Shown here: positions 24,560 to 36,589 of the stretch, one piece after another | Layout of the letters: every line of letters begins with the position of its first letter | How positions within the stretch are numbered: position 1 is the stretch's first letter | Assembly: GCA_963978905.1 (NCBI GenBank) | Contig: OZ022260.1 | Span: 34,737,326-34,801,325 of the forward strand | Length of the DNA stretch: 64,000 nt | Direction: 5' to 3' | DNA from: Trichostrongylus colubriformis | Taxonomy: Eukaryota > Nematoda > Chromadorea > Rhabditida > Trichostrongylidae | Made by a program: the position numbers and the translations under genes | The notes under the pieces: generated by a model | Databases searched by the model: none | Told to the model about the DNA's origin: nothing | What the model saw: the letters and a program-made list of their open reading frames with translations, nothing else

Positions 24560-26079
24560 ATTATATATAGTAGTGATACCTTCTCGTGTTCACATAGTGC
24601 GCCGACGAATTTTTTCTTTTCAAAAAAACACCATAGATGGGATGATATGAACTAAATGGCTCTTCATGGATATCACAGCAAAAGGAGGTCATTTTTTCAT
24701 TAGCGGAATGATAAAAAATAAGACTTGGACGGCAGAAATTAGATTCTTGCCACTCACTAGGAGAGTCTGATCTCTATACGGTTATAGCCTTCCATTTATG
24801 ACTTTCAGAAGACTATTACCATGGTAATTCATTAAAACGAAAAGCTTTAGTAAAAAATGACACATAGAAAAGACAAAACATTGTTCACGGAGTAATTCGC
24901 TCTTTGGATAAGCCATGCATTTGATTGCATTCGAAATTGCAGTGGCACTTGGAAGGAATTCGCCTGTACAAAGCATGTACTAGTTAATGTATCTGAAATA
25001 ACCCTTTGTCTTTCCCCTCATCAATAAGCCCGGTAACAAGCAGCCAATGTATCTTCCTGCACCGGTCATTTTGCAGAAGAAAAAGGTTTAAGAAAGCTAT
25101 CGGTAGTGGTAGGCAGATTTGGTACCAGGTCCCCATGCCACCAGGTCATGGAATGATGCGAAAAGCTTCGTTGCTGTGGGTACTGACACTGATACACAGA
25201 TTGATCCCCAGAACGGACGTGCACTAACAGCATCACTTACTACTTCCCACCGGTCCAAAACGTATGTAAAAATTATATTCAAGGAATCGTGCGCGGAAGA
25301 ATGAGATCCTCTGTTATCCATATATTATGTTGCGTTTGCTTAATAAGGGTCACATGCAAATATTCACGCGAAAACATGAGAGGCCGGCTTAGATACAGTT
25401 CTCCTAAGACAACGGGGGGGGGGGGGGCGTCCGAGTTGAGGCCCCGCCCCGTCCTCCACCGCGGTCAGAGATGCGGAAATGTTTACCTAACATTCTGTTC
25501 CCACTCTGCATCTTCGATCGCGCAATTACTCTTCAGCTCTAAAGCTTCTGCACCCACACGGATGCCCCACCCCATCGTCCGCCACTTTGAAGAGCTGTAT
25601 CTCGGTGTAATTCTCACTTTTTCGCGTGAAACTTTGCGGCCCTGAGTAAGCAAATAATTATAAATATATGGGCAATAGAAAAACTCTTTTTTTCCGTACG
25701 CAATTACCTGATTACCAATCCACAGCAATACCATGTTGGCACATACTGACAAACCGTATGTGCCAGTATGGAACTAGCTGTGGGAGGGGGCTAGTTCTGA
25801 GCGTTTTCGCAAATAAGACAAGAATAATGTAGATGTTGACTCTTTCTGCTTATTAATGGCATAGCTTTTGTTCTGTTCCATAAAAAAGTAACCCAGGCTG
25901 GTAATACAAGCTCACACGGTTTACACTACAAGAATGGATGACTGATGAATGCGTGGTATACGAACATGTACCATAAATCAAATTAAAAAAGAAACCAGCA
26001 CGTGTTCTCCTCTTTCGCTCTCCCTCCCATGATCCCACAGCTTCGACGACCGCATCCTCAGATGACATGCTTTTACTCA
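24560..26079. other. Intergenic; SINE-like fragment and poly-G run
   Basis: A minus-strand SINE-like block with GGGGATCAATCTGTG and ATCAGTGTCAGTACCC lies at about 25119-25215. A run of about 14 G lies at 25417-25430. No gene is supported. Confidence 0.35.
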
Positions 26080-26373
26080 CGGTACACCGAGAGTCGTTGA
26101 CAAGGGGGGGGGGGTCGTATTTGACGAACGGGATGGAGACTCGTCGTTGCAAACTTCAGCAGTGGTCCCAGGCTAGATGATAAGCAGACTGACTCGGTTA
26201 CGTAAGGAAATATGCTTGAATTTGAGTGATCAGCACAAAAATTACAGTGAGAGACATACGCAGTAATGCTATGCAATCGGCAATACTGTAAAGGTTATGT
26301 AGACTTTGAAAAGGGGGGTCGTATATAGGTTCCGCTGAGGGGACCATTCTCTTCGACACCTGGGTGTGCCCTG
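26080..26373 (+). repeat. GGTACACC repeat, copy 1
   Basis: It starts GGTACACCGAGAGTCG, contains GGGGGTCGTATTTGACG and ends near CTTCGACACCTGGGTGTGCC, which is roughly complementary to the start. The copy at 31848 has the same order of blocks. The inverted ends suggest a DNA-transposon derivative; no coding capacity is visible. Confidence 0.6.
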
Positions 26374-27170
26374 CTCTCACCGTCAGTACCTACTGCGTTG
26401 CATAAAAATTAGTTGATTAGCCAGTTGCATTAGTTGATTAGTTGATTCAGCTGGTCCAAACGATTTATTTTTGCGTATCAAGGCTTGCATGGAGATATTT
26501 TTCGAAAGAAAAAAACAAAAGAGGCTGAAAGTTGAGAGAGAAAAGAATCGTCGAAGTGAAACAATAAACGAGAAATTGATCAGTCATTGGCTATGATCTG
26601 AATTCTGAAAGTACTAGAATTCCATAGAAAATGACAGAGAATGTGCGTGCGTTTGCATCAAATGCGTTAGCTTCCACGCAACTCCCGGACCAATGAATTA
26701 TTACGAAAAGGATGTCTGGCTTGATTGCACTGAACTGGGCCCACGGAAGTGTGGCGTGCGTCTTTAGCATGTCATCTCACAAAACGGACAGGAATGGATA
26801 TGGAGTTTTGAAAAAACAACAAAACAACAAAAAACGAGGTCCGCCACATCTCAAGAAGATTGCAATATCTATCGTCCGGCTGGAAAACTCGTGACATGAC
26901 ACAAAGAAGGAGAAGGGGAATTCCCTGTGGAATTCAGTCAGTGACTCAACTTTCTTTATCATATCACTCGCCAAAATGAGCAACTGCTTAAAAAAAGCCG
27001 CCGTTTTATCTAGGGAAAAATGATGACTTATTCCAAGAACTGTCAAAAAGCGGTGAAGAAATTCAGCAACTCAGAGAATCGCTCGTTCCCAGTTTAAAGA
27101 ATTCTTTCTTCAGCCTTGGGATTTTCATACTTTTCGGTTTCCCCTGACTCACCGCAAAGTGATCCTTTGC
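26374..27170. other. Intergenic, no gene seen
   Basis: The AGTTGATTAG motif is repeated a few times near 26410-26445. I recognise nothing else. Confidence 0.35.
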
Positions 27171-27290
27171 TATGCGCCACGTATGAGATTGGAAATTGTG
27201 CGAGGTTTTGAAGGCATAATCCGCCCAAGTCTTTTAAAAACCTGCAGACGTTGATCCAGTGTTTTTATCGCTACCGTGAATTTTTTAGAA
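27171..27290 (-). mobile_element. tRNA-derived SINE, partial
   Basis: The plus-strand start TATGCGCCACGTATGAG is the SINE 3' end in reverse. At about 27245-27262 the minus strand reads CTGGATCAACGTCTGCAGG, a degenerate B box. The middle of the unit is shortened relative to 22441. Confidence 0.45.
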
Positions 27291-28170
27291 AAATACCCGA
27301 AAAGATGTATACAAATGCTCGGATCAGGACAATCGCAGAGGATCATTATGAAACGTGGCTTCAACTACCGCACCATATCGCTGCTTGATCGTATAATTGA
27401 ACCAATGCGAACTTTGAATGTACCTAAAATACCAGAAGTATCTGAACACCAGTACTTACTAATTCAAGCGCAAAGAACATCCGTATCTACTAATCTCATT
27501 TTTTTTGCTATATCGTATGCTTTAAGGCCGTTTTTTAATAAAATAAGTAAATAAAAGAAAGCTGAGCTTTGTACAAGACAGAATGACCCCATAATTGTAT
27601 GACACGAGCCGGAGAAAGGTTAACCTCGATGAGTCATCTCCCTCGAACTTCAATCGCTCTTTCATTAAGGTTGCGTCAGCGAGAAGAACAGACAATGGAA
27701 GTCGAAACGTTTCATGCACCATCCTATGAAACGATCTGTTCGAACATGATTCCAGGCTCCAAGGAGAACTGCCAAGCACGGTGCAAAAGTGAGCAGTGAT
27801 TAGATCCCATACGGCGGGTGCATTTACATTTATCACTTCCCATATTTGCATATTCAGGTAAAGTTCTGCAGATAAATACGAAATACGGCGGGTTCTCTTC
27901 CGGTCAGATATTCGTAGCCAGTCTTCGCATCGATACCCAGGGTCCACTTCCGCAGGTAATAGGACTAATTCTAATAACGAGAAACTCCTATGAGGAGTCC
28001 TCCAAACGACAACTAAGGGTCTCACCACGAAGGGGCTCCAGCTTCTCATGGACCTTCAAAATAACGCTAAGGTGCCTCGATCGATAGAGCCTTGAATGCT
28101 GATTACAGCCATGGAAACCACTCCATAAGCGAGTAAGGAGAGGTCAAAGTGCTTGCGATGACTCACACAG

Positions 28171-28202
28171 TGATGCGCTACCTGGCTTGAAGTAGCGCAT
28201 CA
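28171..28202. other. 11-bp perfect hairpin
   Basis: TGATGCGCTAC and GTAGCGCATCA pair across a 10-nt loop. There is no adjacent gene, and the role is unknown. Confidence 0.6.
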
Positions 28203-28430
28203 TTGAGTGCAACGACGGTCGCCATGGCTCTGTTTTAGTGCTCATGCTCTAGGGGTGTAGAACGCCGAGATTCCCCTTTCTATTATTCTTTTGGGTGAGT
28301 CGCGCGAAGCAAAATACACAGTCAATGAGTCATCGCATCCTAAGACATTTTGCAATTTTGGTTTTCATATCTGTAATCAGCACTTGACACCCTATCATTC
28401 CAACCAGGTTTCAATTCAAACTTCCATGGG

Positions 28431-28630
28431 AAGTTATCGCAATGAAGGGGGGGGGCATCCTAAATGAACTCTATTTTTACCTAAGCCAAGAAAGGGAAAA
28501 GACCCTCCTCCTTTAAGGCTTAGGCAAAATATACGCCTGAATGTGCAGAGTGACCCCACAAAAATATTTAGGAGGTACTAATAAATGGAACATGTTGTGA
28601 GATGCCCCTCCCCCTCGCTGCGATAGCACC
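28431..28630 (+). mobile_element. Poly-G MITE, copy 3
   Basis: It begins GTTATCGCAATGAAGGGG and ends GCTGCGATAGCACC. The interior (ATTTTTACCTAAGCC, GGCTTAGGCAAAATATACGCC) matches copy 1 in the same orientation. Confidence 0.72.
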
Positions 28631-29340
28631 GCTAAACCCTTCCCTGATAATAGTACTATATGTGGTGCAGTCCCCAGTGAAAGGCGCGCCGCTGAGATTC
28701 AGAAGAGGCATATCCTTCAACAGGCTCCGCCTTTCCTAGCGTATCCCGCCTCCTAAAGTTGACTTTGCCGAACAATGATAGAGGTGTAGAGTGATAAATA
28801 TGATAGCAAAATGATTCAGACCGTAGTGCATTATTGCCGTATTGGTCGAAATGACGTGGTAGATGTCAGCTTTTGTGGTAAAAAAGGTCCACTGGTCAGT
28901 ATCAAAGATTAGAATGAATGATGCAACCGAGCTGTCTCTGCCACGCCCTTTAAGTCCATTCCTGATTATTTAATTTTTGGCTACTGATGAATTTGGCGAT
29001 GAAAAGTACAGGGTTTGCTATTAAGAAATATCGTTTTTGATTAACACTTGGTTTCAATATGGAAGGTCAACGAAGCACTTAAATCCAAGACATAAACATA
29101 TCCTCATTTTGTCTAGGAACTCCCATCCATCTACGGCCCATAGAATGGATGCCTTTCTTTTGAGAACTGCTTCGACTTCAAAAAAGATTAAACACTTAAA
29201 TGCTGACTCCTTCAAAGTTAATGAGTTCATTTCCGGCTAAGTAATGTTATATTGACCAAAATTCAAAGTAACCATGAAGATTTGTGCATTGTTCTGGCTT
29301 TTCGACGACGAAGAGCTTGATCCACACCGGTGAGCCGCTT
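28631..29340. other. Intergenic, no gene seen
   Basis: No element or coding region was recognised. Confidence 0.35.
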
Positions 29341-30146
29341 GTCTGCATGTCGTACGACTTCAAACAAGGAGACACAGCGACCCAACCTCGTGGTATACTT
29401 CGCGGAACAGCAACGGTCTCTTCAAGAGGGTGCCAGCGGTTAAAAGCCTTGAAGTACAATACCGCTCGCGTCGCGTTAGTAATTTTCGCCTTGCGACGGT
29501 TTGTTCACGAACAAACCGTCGCAACGTCATAACATCGTTCAAAGTGGATATTTTCTGAAGAACATCACGTGAGGTGACGGATATTGTAGAAATTAAGAAA
29601 ACCATCGAGTCAGATGAAGTCCGCGAATTAATCTTGTGAAACATTTTTCCGCGGTGGGTAGGGCCATTCAGCATAGGAAATAGGATCGCATAAGCTGAAT
29701 TCTCTGATCAAAGCAGACCTCTGCTGCACCTCGCTTGCGCACCAGCTGGTAGGCATTGCCGCTTCCCACTGTATTGTTAGACTCGGAAAATTCTTTTTTT
29801 TGAGCAACGTATCAATCCAACACGCTGCGTTGTTCACAGAACTCAGCTTATGCGAACCCATTTTCCGATACTGAATGGCCCTACCCACCGCGAAAAAATG
29901 TTTTACAATGGTGCCGTGAATACAGCCATATCTTTGTGCATTGATTCACGAACTTCAGAGGTCCTACTCGATGGTTTGCTTTATTTCTTCATTACACGCC
30001 GCCTCAGGTGATGTCCGTGCTTCTGGGCTTTCATATCCCTTGGGAACTCTCAAACCGCTCTTTTGGAGAGACCGTTCTTGCTTCGCAAAGTATACCACGA
30101 AGTTCGGTAGCTGTGTCTCCTGTTCGAAGTCGTACCACATGCAGAC
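29341..30146. repeat. Long nested foldback, about 800 bp
   Basis: The left arm (GTCTGCATGTCGTACGACTT, then CGTGGTATACTTCGCGGAAC) is mirrored by the right arm around 30085-30146 with scattered differences. Further in, GGTGGGTAGGGCCATTCAG at 29655 is mirrored at about 29870-29895. A perfect 16-bp palindrome, TTGCGACGGTTTGTTC with its complement (29491-29524), sits only in the left arm and so looks like a later insertion. No transposase is readable. The ATACTTCGCGGAAC motif also occurs in a saposin intron at 52372. Confidence 0.75.
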
Positions 30147-30735
30147 ACACAGACGTTCATTTTTAATCGATCATTTTTGAAAAAAGGATTTGGGCCTAAG
30201 AAACTACCATTCACGTAGTAGTTTAAAGACACCGTTAGGATAATTTTAATAGATTGCGAAATATGAAGTGAAGGTGTGAATCGAACAACAGCAGGGAAAG
30301 AACGGAATGAAGTGGTTAGAAACCAGAGAACTAGGATCCTCTCCCACGATCGAGAACGCGCTTCGGCGCCTTTTGTCAGCTATGGGCAGCTGAAACGGCC
30401 ACCCGTGATTATGCCCGCCCTTCACAGCTACTCGGTCATAGAAAGCCGTACCACCGAACACATCCGAACAAAGCAGCGATTAGCACCCCAAGACGCGTTA
30501 CCCAACGGGAGTTCCATGATAGGATTTGAAACTCGACAATATTTAAGGAACTAAGCTCACTCAGTTTTAATTTCCCACATTCCCTCTAATGGCGGCTCTT
30601 CACTTACATTTCAATGGTCATATTGGAACAGATCATAATCCAATGTGACCCTCCATTTTTTTTAAAATCAAGACTTTGAAAAATCTAGTAGCAAGTACTT
30701 TATTTCGAGTGTGCTGAGTTGTGGACAAAATCCTC
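30147..30735. other. Intergenic with decayed repeat
   Basis: A block at about 30245-30345 (AGATTGCGAAATATGAAGTG then GGGAAAGAACGGAATGAAG) resembles the front of the GTCTGCATC hairpin repeat at 48155 and 48925. No gene is supported. Confidence 0.4.
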
Positions 30736-30915
30736 GGTCTCGGACGGGACCCGAACCTGTACTCCATGTTTTCTGTGTATATGCGGTGATCCATTGCACT
30801 ACCCATGGTTTACCATTGAGAAGCCGACTTAAGGTGAAAGGGGTCTCAGTGGTGCAATGGATCAGCGCATATGCTCGGGAAGTATGGAGTGCGGGTTCGA
30901 GTCCCGTCAGAAACC
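30736..30915. mobile_element. Inverted pair of tRNA-like units
   Basis: The plus unit (30841-30915) has an A-box-like CAGTGGTGCAATGGATCAGC and a B box GGGTTCGAGTCCCG. The minus unit (30736-30814) has GGTAGTGCAATGGATCACC and GGTTCGGGTCCCG. Both continue into CCGA...TTTTG and a GCATA flank, so more than the tRNA part was copied. The acceptor stems do not pair well and the anticodon loops are irregular, so these are tRNA-derived repeats and not working tRNA genes. Head-to-head orientation gives a large palindrome. Confidence 0.65.
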
Positions 30916-31847
30916 GAACTTTTGCCCATAACGTAGCATACTTGTAAGCACTTTCGCATCACGGGCTGCGATGAAAACCAGCAGCTATCAAAAATCAGAA
31001 GTGCCAAAATTAATTACCGTATTCACCAAAAACAGGATCAACCTTCGGAATAGCCAACCCAATAAAACTGTTGGTTTGAATTTGGGACAATGAGAGCCAG
31101 TAGAGCCCTGAGGGTCTCATCGTCCAAAACGACAGGAGGAAAGAAAGGATGCAATTAGCAAGCTCTATGCGCCTTCACCCGTGACAACAATATTAGGCAG
31201 CAGAGAAATGCGATGCGTGATGCATCACAGAATTAGCGACTGTAGCTTCGACCGTACAGTTTCTAATCGAAAGCAAAGGCTCACAAGCCATCCACAGGTA
31301 GGAACGGAGAAACTGGCACGAAACAATATATCTGGATTGCGGCATGCATTTGAGTCAGATCGGAGCAAATTAGAAGTTCGTAAGGATTATCCTTATGGCA
31401 ACTGCGACATATAGTCATGCTGAGAATTGAATCGAAGTGAAAAGTCTTCCTGCAATAATGGTACGCCATGTTTGTAAAGATGGGAGAAAAACCACATAAG
31501 CATTAGATCAGTGTGAACATGCTAAATCGACTTGTTCACGCGATTGCCCTCTTCAATACCTCTTGAGCCATCGAAAAAACCTGTTGTGTCCACCAATGAT
31601 CTGTTTGCCTTGCGAGAATTGCTGTGTACTAAGGCAAACAGAAGGCTGATAGGACATCCACATCTTCTCACGGGCTCGATGATTGCCTTCCACGCAAAGA
31701 TGAGTCTATGAGTGAAGAAAGCACCAAAAAAAAAAGAGAGTCTTGTAGAAGCGGATTAGCCTGACTTTTACGTCCTACTCCATGCCAGTTTAGAACGGAT
31801 CTGCAATTCATGACGCAGCTGATGTAGCTGGGGCAGATGTTTTTAGC
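30916..31847. other. Intergenic, no gene seen
   Basis: Beyond the flank of the tRNA-like pair (to about 30960), nothing is recognised. Confidence 0.35.
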
Positions 31848-32249
31848 TAGGGTACACCGGAAGTCGAGGATTCCTTGACAGAGGGGTCGTATCTGACGGG
31901 GGGATAGGGGATGATAATCGGATCGTGCCGTCAGCGGACCCGGTTAGGAAAGGAAGAACGAATTTGAGTGATTAACACAAAATTACAGTAATGATCTACT
32001 TAGTAAAGCTATGCAGTTAGCAATAGTAACTGATATTATACAACTTATGTAGTGTAGTAAGAACGAATTTGAGCGATTAACACAAAATTACAGTAATGAT
32101 ATACTTAATAAAGCTATGCAATTAGCAATAGTTACTGATATTGTACAACTTATGTAGTGTTGAAAGGGAGGGGCCGTATTCGAGTCCCCGTTGAGGAGGG
32201 GGTCGTACTGAAGCGGCCAATTTTCCTCGACACTTTGGCGTGCCCTACT
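31848..32249 (+). repeat. GGTACACC repeat, copy 2 with internal duplication
   Basis: The ends GGTACACCGGAAGTCGAGG and TTTTCCTCGACACTTTGGCG are roughly complementary. Inside, a unit of about 105 bp (start GAACGAATTTGAG) is present twice in tandem, at 31954-32058 and 32059-32160. Copy 1 at 26080 has a single version of this unit. Confidence 0.7.
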
Positions 32250-32324
32250 TCTAGCACTGTCTTGATTACAAGACCAAATCCAGCCCATATTAACAGAGCA
32301 TCAATTTTTTTGACTCGATTAAAG

Positions 32325-32515
32325 GCACATTCCGCGTTCGCTGATTGGTGGAGTAATAGTTGACTCTCCATTGGTTGTCGGCGGCTGCGAGGCGGTCTCT
32401 CCACGCCCTATTGCCTGCAGTGGGGCGTGGTCGATCCGCCTCCAGCGCCCGACAACCAGTGGAGAGTCAGCTGTTACTCCACCCATCAGTGAGCGCGGAA
32501 TGTGCTTTTAACTGA
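32325..32515. mobile_element. Foldback MITE with ACATTCCGCG ends
   Basis: The left arm AAAGGCACATTCCGCG...GGTGGAGTAATAGTTGACTC pairs with a right arm ending GAGCGCGGAATGTGCTTT. The arms are about 80 bp with several mismatches, around a short GC-rich centre. It is non-coding and no second copy was noticed. Confidence 0.75.
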
Positions 32516-32739
32516 TACTATAATATGCTTTGCGGAGAAAGTTGTACGCTCAAGCACCAACTTGTATTACAGAAGATCTCACAGGACGCGTAACAAAGTT
32601 TCAAGTAGACTTAGTAGATAGTAAATTAATAAATAACAGCAATAATAATAATGAATGCGAATTTCACTCATTTCTGACGGTTGAACAGTGCTGGATAATC
32701 CATATTTGCACTCACAAGTTATCCCTACCATATGAAGAA

Positions 32740-33200
32740 AACGCTTCGTCTGTCTGTCCGTCCGTCCATCCCTCACTCCCTCTGTCTGTCACGAAATTAG
32801 GCATTACATAAAAAACAACCTGTTTAGATGGGCACAAGTTTGGGATGGGTAGGGCATGGGACAAATAGAAAAGAGCACACATGGACCAATATGAGTTCCA
32901 CTGTGGACGGGGCGTGCACTGGAATGTTCCCTTTTCCGACTTTAAGTTGTTAATTGGGTTCCAATCTGACCCAATCGTGGGGGAAAGGTGGATTAAGGTT
33001 ATGGATGAGTTTTTGGAAGTCACGAAAAACCGTGGGCAAAGCGTGCGGAGCATTTACAGTGGTGGGTGGAGCCTGGACCTCAAATGAAAGACAACCTGTG
33101 GAGGTGGGGGCAAATTTGGGATGGATAGGGCATGGAACAAGAAGTAAGGAGCACACATGGGCCAAGTAGAGCTCCGCCCACGATGGACGGGGCGTGCTTT
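32740..33200 (-). repeat. GACG-tailed repeat, about 1.4 units
   Basis: Read on the minus strand, the block contains two versions of a segment ending CCATGCCCTACCCATCCC...ACAGGTTGT, about 270 bp apart. It finishes with TTTCGTGACAGACAGAGGGA and GGAC units (plus strand 32745-32800). The same sequence family makes up the larger block at 42050-43275 in the opposite orientation. Confidence 0.75.
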
Positions 33201-33408
33201 GGCAATGAGTACTGAGTGAATTTGTAGAAAAAAGCAATTCTGATCGACTTGCTGACGCCCACAGGATACGCGCGCAATAGTTTGCGCTAGCCCAACAGGT
33301 GTAATTTTAAAAGGCAAAAATTGTTCCAGCCCAAGTATTAACCTCAGATTCGCTTGCATCATAATGAGCCATCACTCGATCTCCACACACTATTTTTCGG
33401 CAATTCTA

Positions 33409-33612
33409 TTAGGTCGGTGCATAATTAATGTGGCTTTTTATTGATACATTATTCTGTAGTGGAAATTAAAGTTTCGACGACCGATAAATGGGAAGCAATG
33501 CGAAAACGCTCCCAAATAATCATTCGAACACGTTTTTGCAAAAATTTTAATATTGCTCTTGCTGAATAAAATTGTTGAAAAAGGCCACGCGTTAATTATG
33601 CACACACGTAGT
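33409..33612. mobile_element. Mariner-like MITE
   Basis: It starts TTAGGTCGGTGCATAATTAA after a TA and ends about 200 bp later with a worn complement containing TTAATTATGCACAC. The ends resemble those of the mariner at 14685 (TTAGGTTGTTGCAAAATTAA) but are clearly a different subfamily. There is no open frame, so it is a deletion derivative. Confidence 0.65.
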
Positions 33613-36589
33613 AGCTACTGCTGAATCTCTTCAAAATTGATCTCAGAATAAATGAATGTGAGATAATAAAAAAAGGAATAGAATATGACGGTACTAGCAC
33701 AACACTATACTACATTAAGCGTAACAACTAAAAATTCTCTCACAAGTTTTGCTTAATACCTCATGCATAGTAGCCTAATCACTTATCACTGCCAGCAAAC
33801 AGACTGGTAAAATCATCAGCAGAGATCAGTGTCAGCAAAAAAAACCTGGTAAAATTCAAAAAAAAAAGGATGGAGTGAGACTAAAAACAACTTATATCCA
33901 CCGTTGTGAAGCTAGCCACGGTTACCTAGCAGCGCAAAGTTCCTTTATTTGCCTTTCATGCGTTTGCACTCTACCAATCGTCGCATTTACGGCTACTTTC
34001 AGGACGCAATTGACTGAAAACGATCATAGCTCCAGCTCCATCCACGAAAGCAAATGGCACGGAAATCCCACAACACCGTCGCCTTCATACCGAATAACCT
34101 ACCACCGTTTCTTAGTTCCGGTCTAAAAATCAAGCCCTGGAACCCAATAAAACCAGCCAAGAGCTTCCGCTCACCAGGCTGTTTGTGGGTAGTACATATA
34201 ACCGTTGGACATATAAGTACCAAAATTCGCTGAGCCACCCAAGCTACTGCCTGGACCTAATCGCATTCAAATACCTCTAATTATTCTGAATGCAATTCGA
34301 ATGCGTGGCGCACAGTTACGAAGAACGACTCGATGTGTCTAGGCTTTCAGTGAAAAGCCAAAATTAGTTACAATCAAGGACATTCCATTTGACCAATATT
34401 CTATCATGAAATCCACAGAATGAAAAAATTTGAAAATCAGAAAATAAAGAAATAAAATAAAATGGTATCTGGGAAAAAAAAGAACTTGAATGTCTCAGAA
34501 GTGACTGAGCTACCTAAAGTTATTAAAGAATATTATTGCCAGTAGTTCGCACATGAGCCGCAGGATTTTTTTTTGAAACTTTTGGAAGAAATAGCAGTCT
34601 TATAACTAAATTAAATCATGAACAGCAATGGTGAGCCAACACGTAGCACCCAAGCCATAGAACAAGTGCGTCTACAAACACTTCTTTTTTGATGGCTGTA
34701 ATTGGGCTTTATTGGCAGTAAAGTTGACCGGTTATCGAATTGTTGGAGTCGACTGTAAAACAACAGCGCCTCGTCGCTAGTCTAGCAATTGGGTGCTCGG
34801 TGCTCTTTTCAGAAAATAGCAGCGAACTTATTTGCCCGAATGGCCAACCGAAACTTCTTAAACTCAATAAGTAAGAAAGTCAGTGATTCCGCTGTGAGTG
34901 CTACTGAAACCAGTTCCTATCATTATCAATTAGTAATTTTTGCTGTAAGTTAAAGCAAAATTATTGCCTAGATTTATGAACTTATGCTGATTTGCGCAAT
35001 AAACAGTACCCGAAGCTCGCCGTGTCGTGACCCCACCCATCGCGAAAAGCTCCGCCTACCAATCAATAGCAACAACAGAACAGTGGCGGCTGCCGTCAAT
35101 TATGACACAAAAGGACATTAGGAGAAAGGGATACGAAGGCCTCGTTCCAGGAATTTACGAAGCTCTCTCACTACCGGTGACACAAAAATCCACTCACCAC
35201 ACAGATCATGACGCGCATGCTTGCGCAAGGCATGGCTTCAAAGGAGCGCAACCACAGGGAGTGCCAAAAAAGGAATCCTTTGCGAGCGGCTGGTATCCGC
35301 CAGCTATAGAAAACAGAGAATAACGAAAGCGAGAAAAGTATTAGGGCAAAATATTCTTGGAATGTTCCTCGAGAAGCAGGAGCAAGCTGAGGCTCAACAC
35401 TTTCACCGTCATAAAAATATGGAGCTTTCAGACGGCACAGACGAGTTTAAAGCACCTATGGCATCAAGGTCCGCCTCAAACAGCACAGCTAACTTTCGTG
35501 GTGAATTTCTGGCGGGAAGCTTTCTGAGGTCTGATCCTTCGGTTCATGGGAGTCACAAAGCTCTAGCTGCTTGCACACGGCTGCTATGGTTCGAGGCGTC
35601 TTTTTTCATGCCTCAACCTCCCTCCGAAGAAGTTCTATTGCAGCGTTAAGGAGTCTTTGGACCTGGCTATAATTTGGAATTACCATCACATGGTGTTCTC
35701 CAATTCGTGAGTGGTGGAATCAGGGTTCAGTTAGAGCTCGCGGCGTCCAGGTTCGTATATCCATCTTCAAAACGATGAAGCAACACGAACGATGGAATCG
35801 GTAGCCTCGTCTGGTCTGAATGCAGCGTTGAAAGACTTAAAAAATGTTGGAAGTGGGACAGAATTCATGAAACATACATGTACTATATGTAATACGATAT
35901 ATATGCAGGTGAAAAGTTTTGCGGCCGCCAAGCAGCGGTGGAACGAATAAATAACAGAAATCTCAATTTGATTTTTTTTCAACATGCATTCCATCTAAGA
36001 GCTAATTTGGGAGCCATGATCGTAAAAACGAGCCAGAGACAGCTGTGAACACACGCAGGAGTGTTTTGCAGCACATCATTGCAGAGACCACAGTAGCGAT
36101 GTTCTGATACGATGATTAATTCCATAAAAAATTTTGAACATAGCCAGCATGACGCACACTCATCCACCACACAAACTCATTCAGGACGATCCTTCGTTAT
36201 TTGATTTACCACTTAATATTACTTGACTTTCCGGAACAATTCCAAAAAAGGGGTCAGAATGCCTACATATAATGGTTTTTATTATAAATACACAGCTCCA
36301 GGGTGTTTTGTCTCAATCATTAACAACTGATGATTGTTGTAGAGTTATTAGGACCAATACCCAGGACAAAATGCGTAGAAAATAAATATGTGAAAGTACT
36401 AAAAATATAATAAAACGTGAAAACAAAATATGAATACAACTGCTTATATATTGTCGAGCTGCTAGAATGGGTGGAGGATGAAGCTCAGAAAAAGATTCGA
36501 AAGACCGTGAAAACCGCCATGTCTATACATTACTGTTGGAAATACGGACACTTTCTCATTTTTTAATTCAGCACCGCTTGAAGGCAGAC
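33613..36589. other. Intergenic; weak SINE and ORF only
   Basis: A plus-strand SINE-like 3' end (GAATGCGTGGCGCAC) lies at 34299-34312, with an uncertain body back to about 34140. The block TTGGAGTCGACTGTAAAACA at 34742 resembles TGGAGTCAACTGCTAAAACG at 7320. A 142-codon frame at 35221-35649 has no recognisable domain. Confidence 0.35.

Noticed and set aside
27522..28049. 175-codon minus-strand open frame
   Set aside because: Long, but with no domain, signal peptide or repeat-family context I can name. The composition is not distinctive, and an overlapping plus frame is also open. Transcript evidence would be needed.
30841..30915. Functional tRNA gene
   Set aside because: The B box is good, but the acceptor stem pairs at fewer than half its positions and the anticodon loop is irregular. 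A partner copy in inverted orientation shows it is a repeat.
35221..35649. 142-codon plus-strand open frame
   Set aside because: There is no domain or homology I recognise and no neighbouring exons; probably chance.
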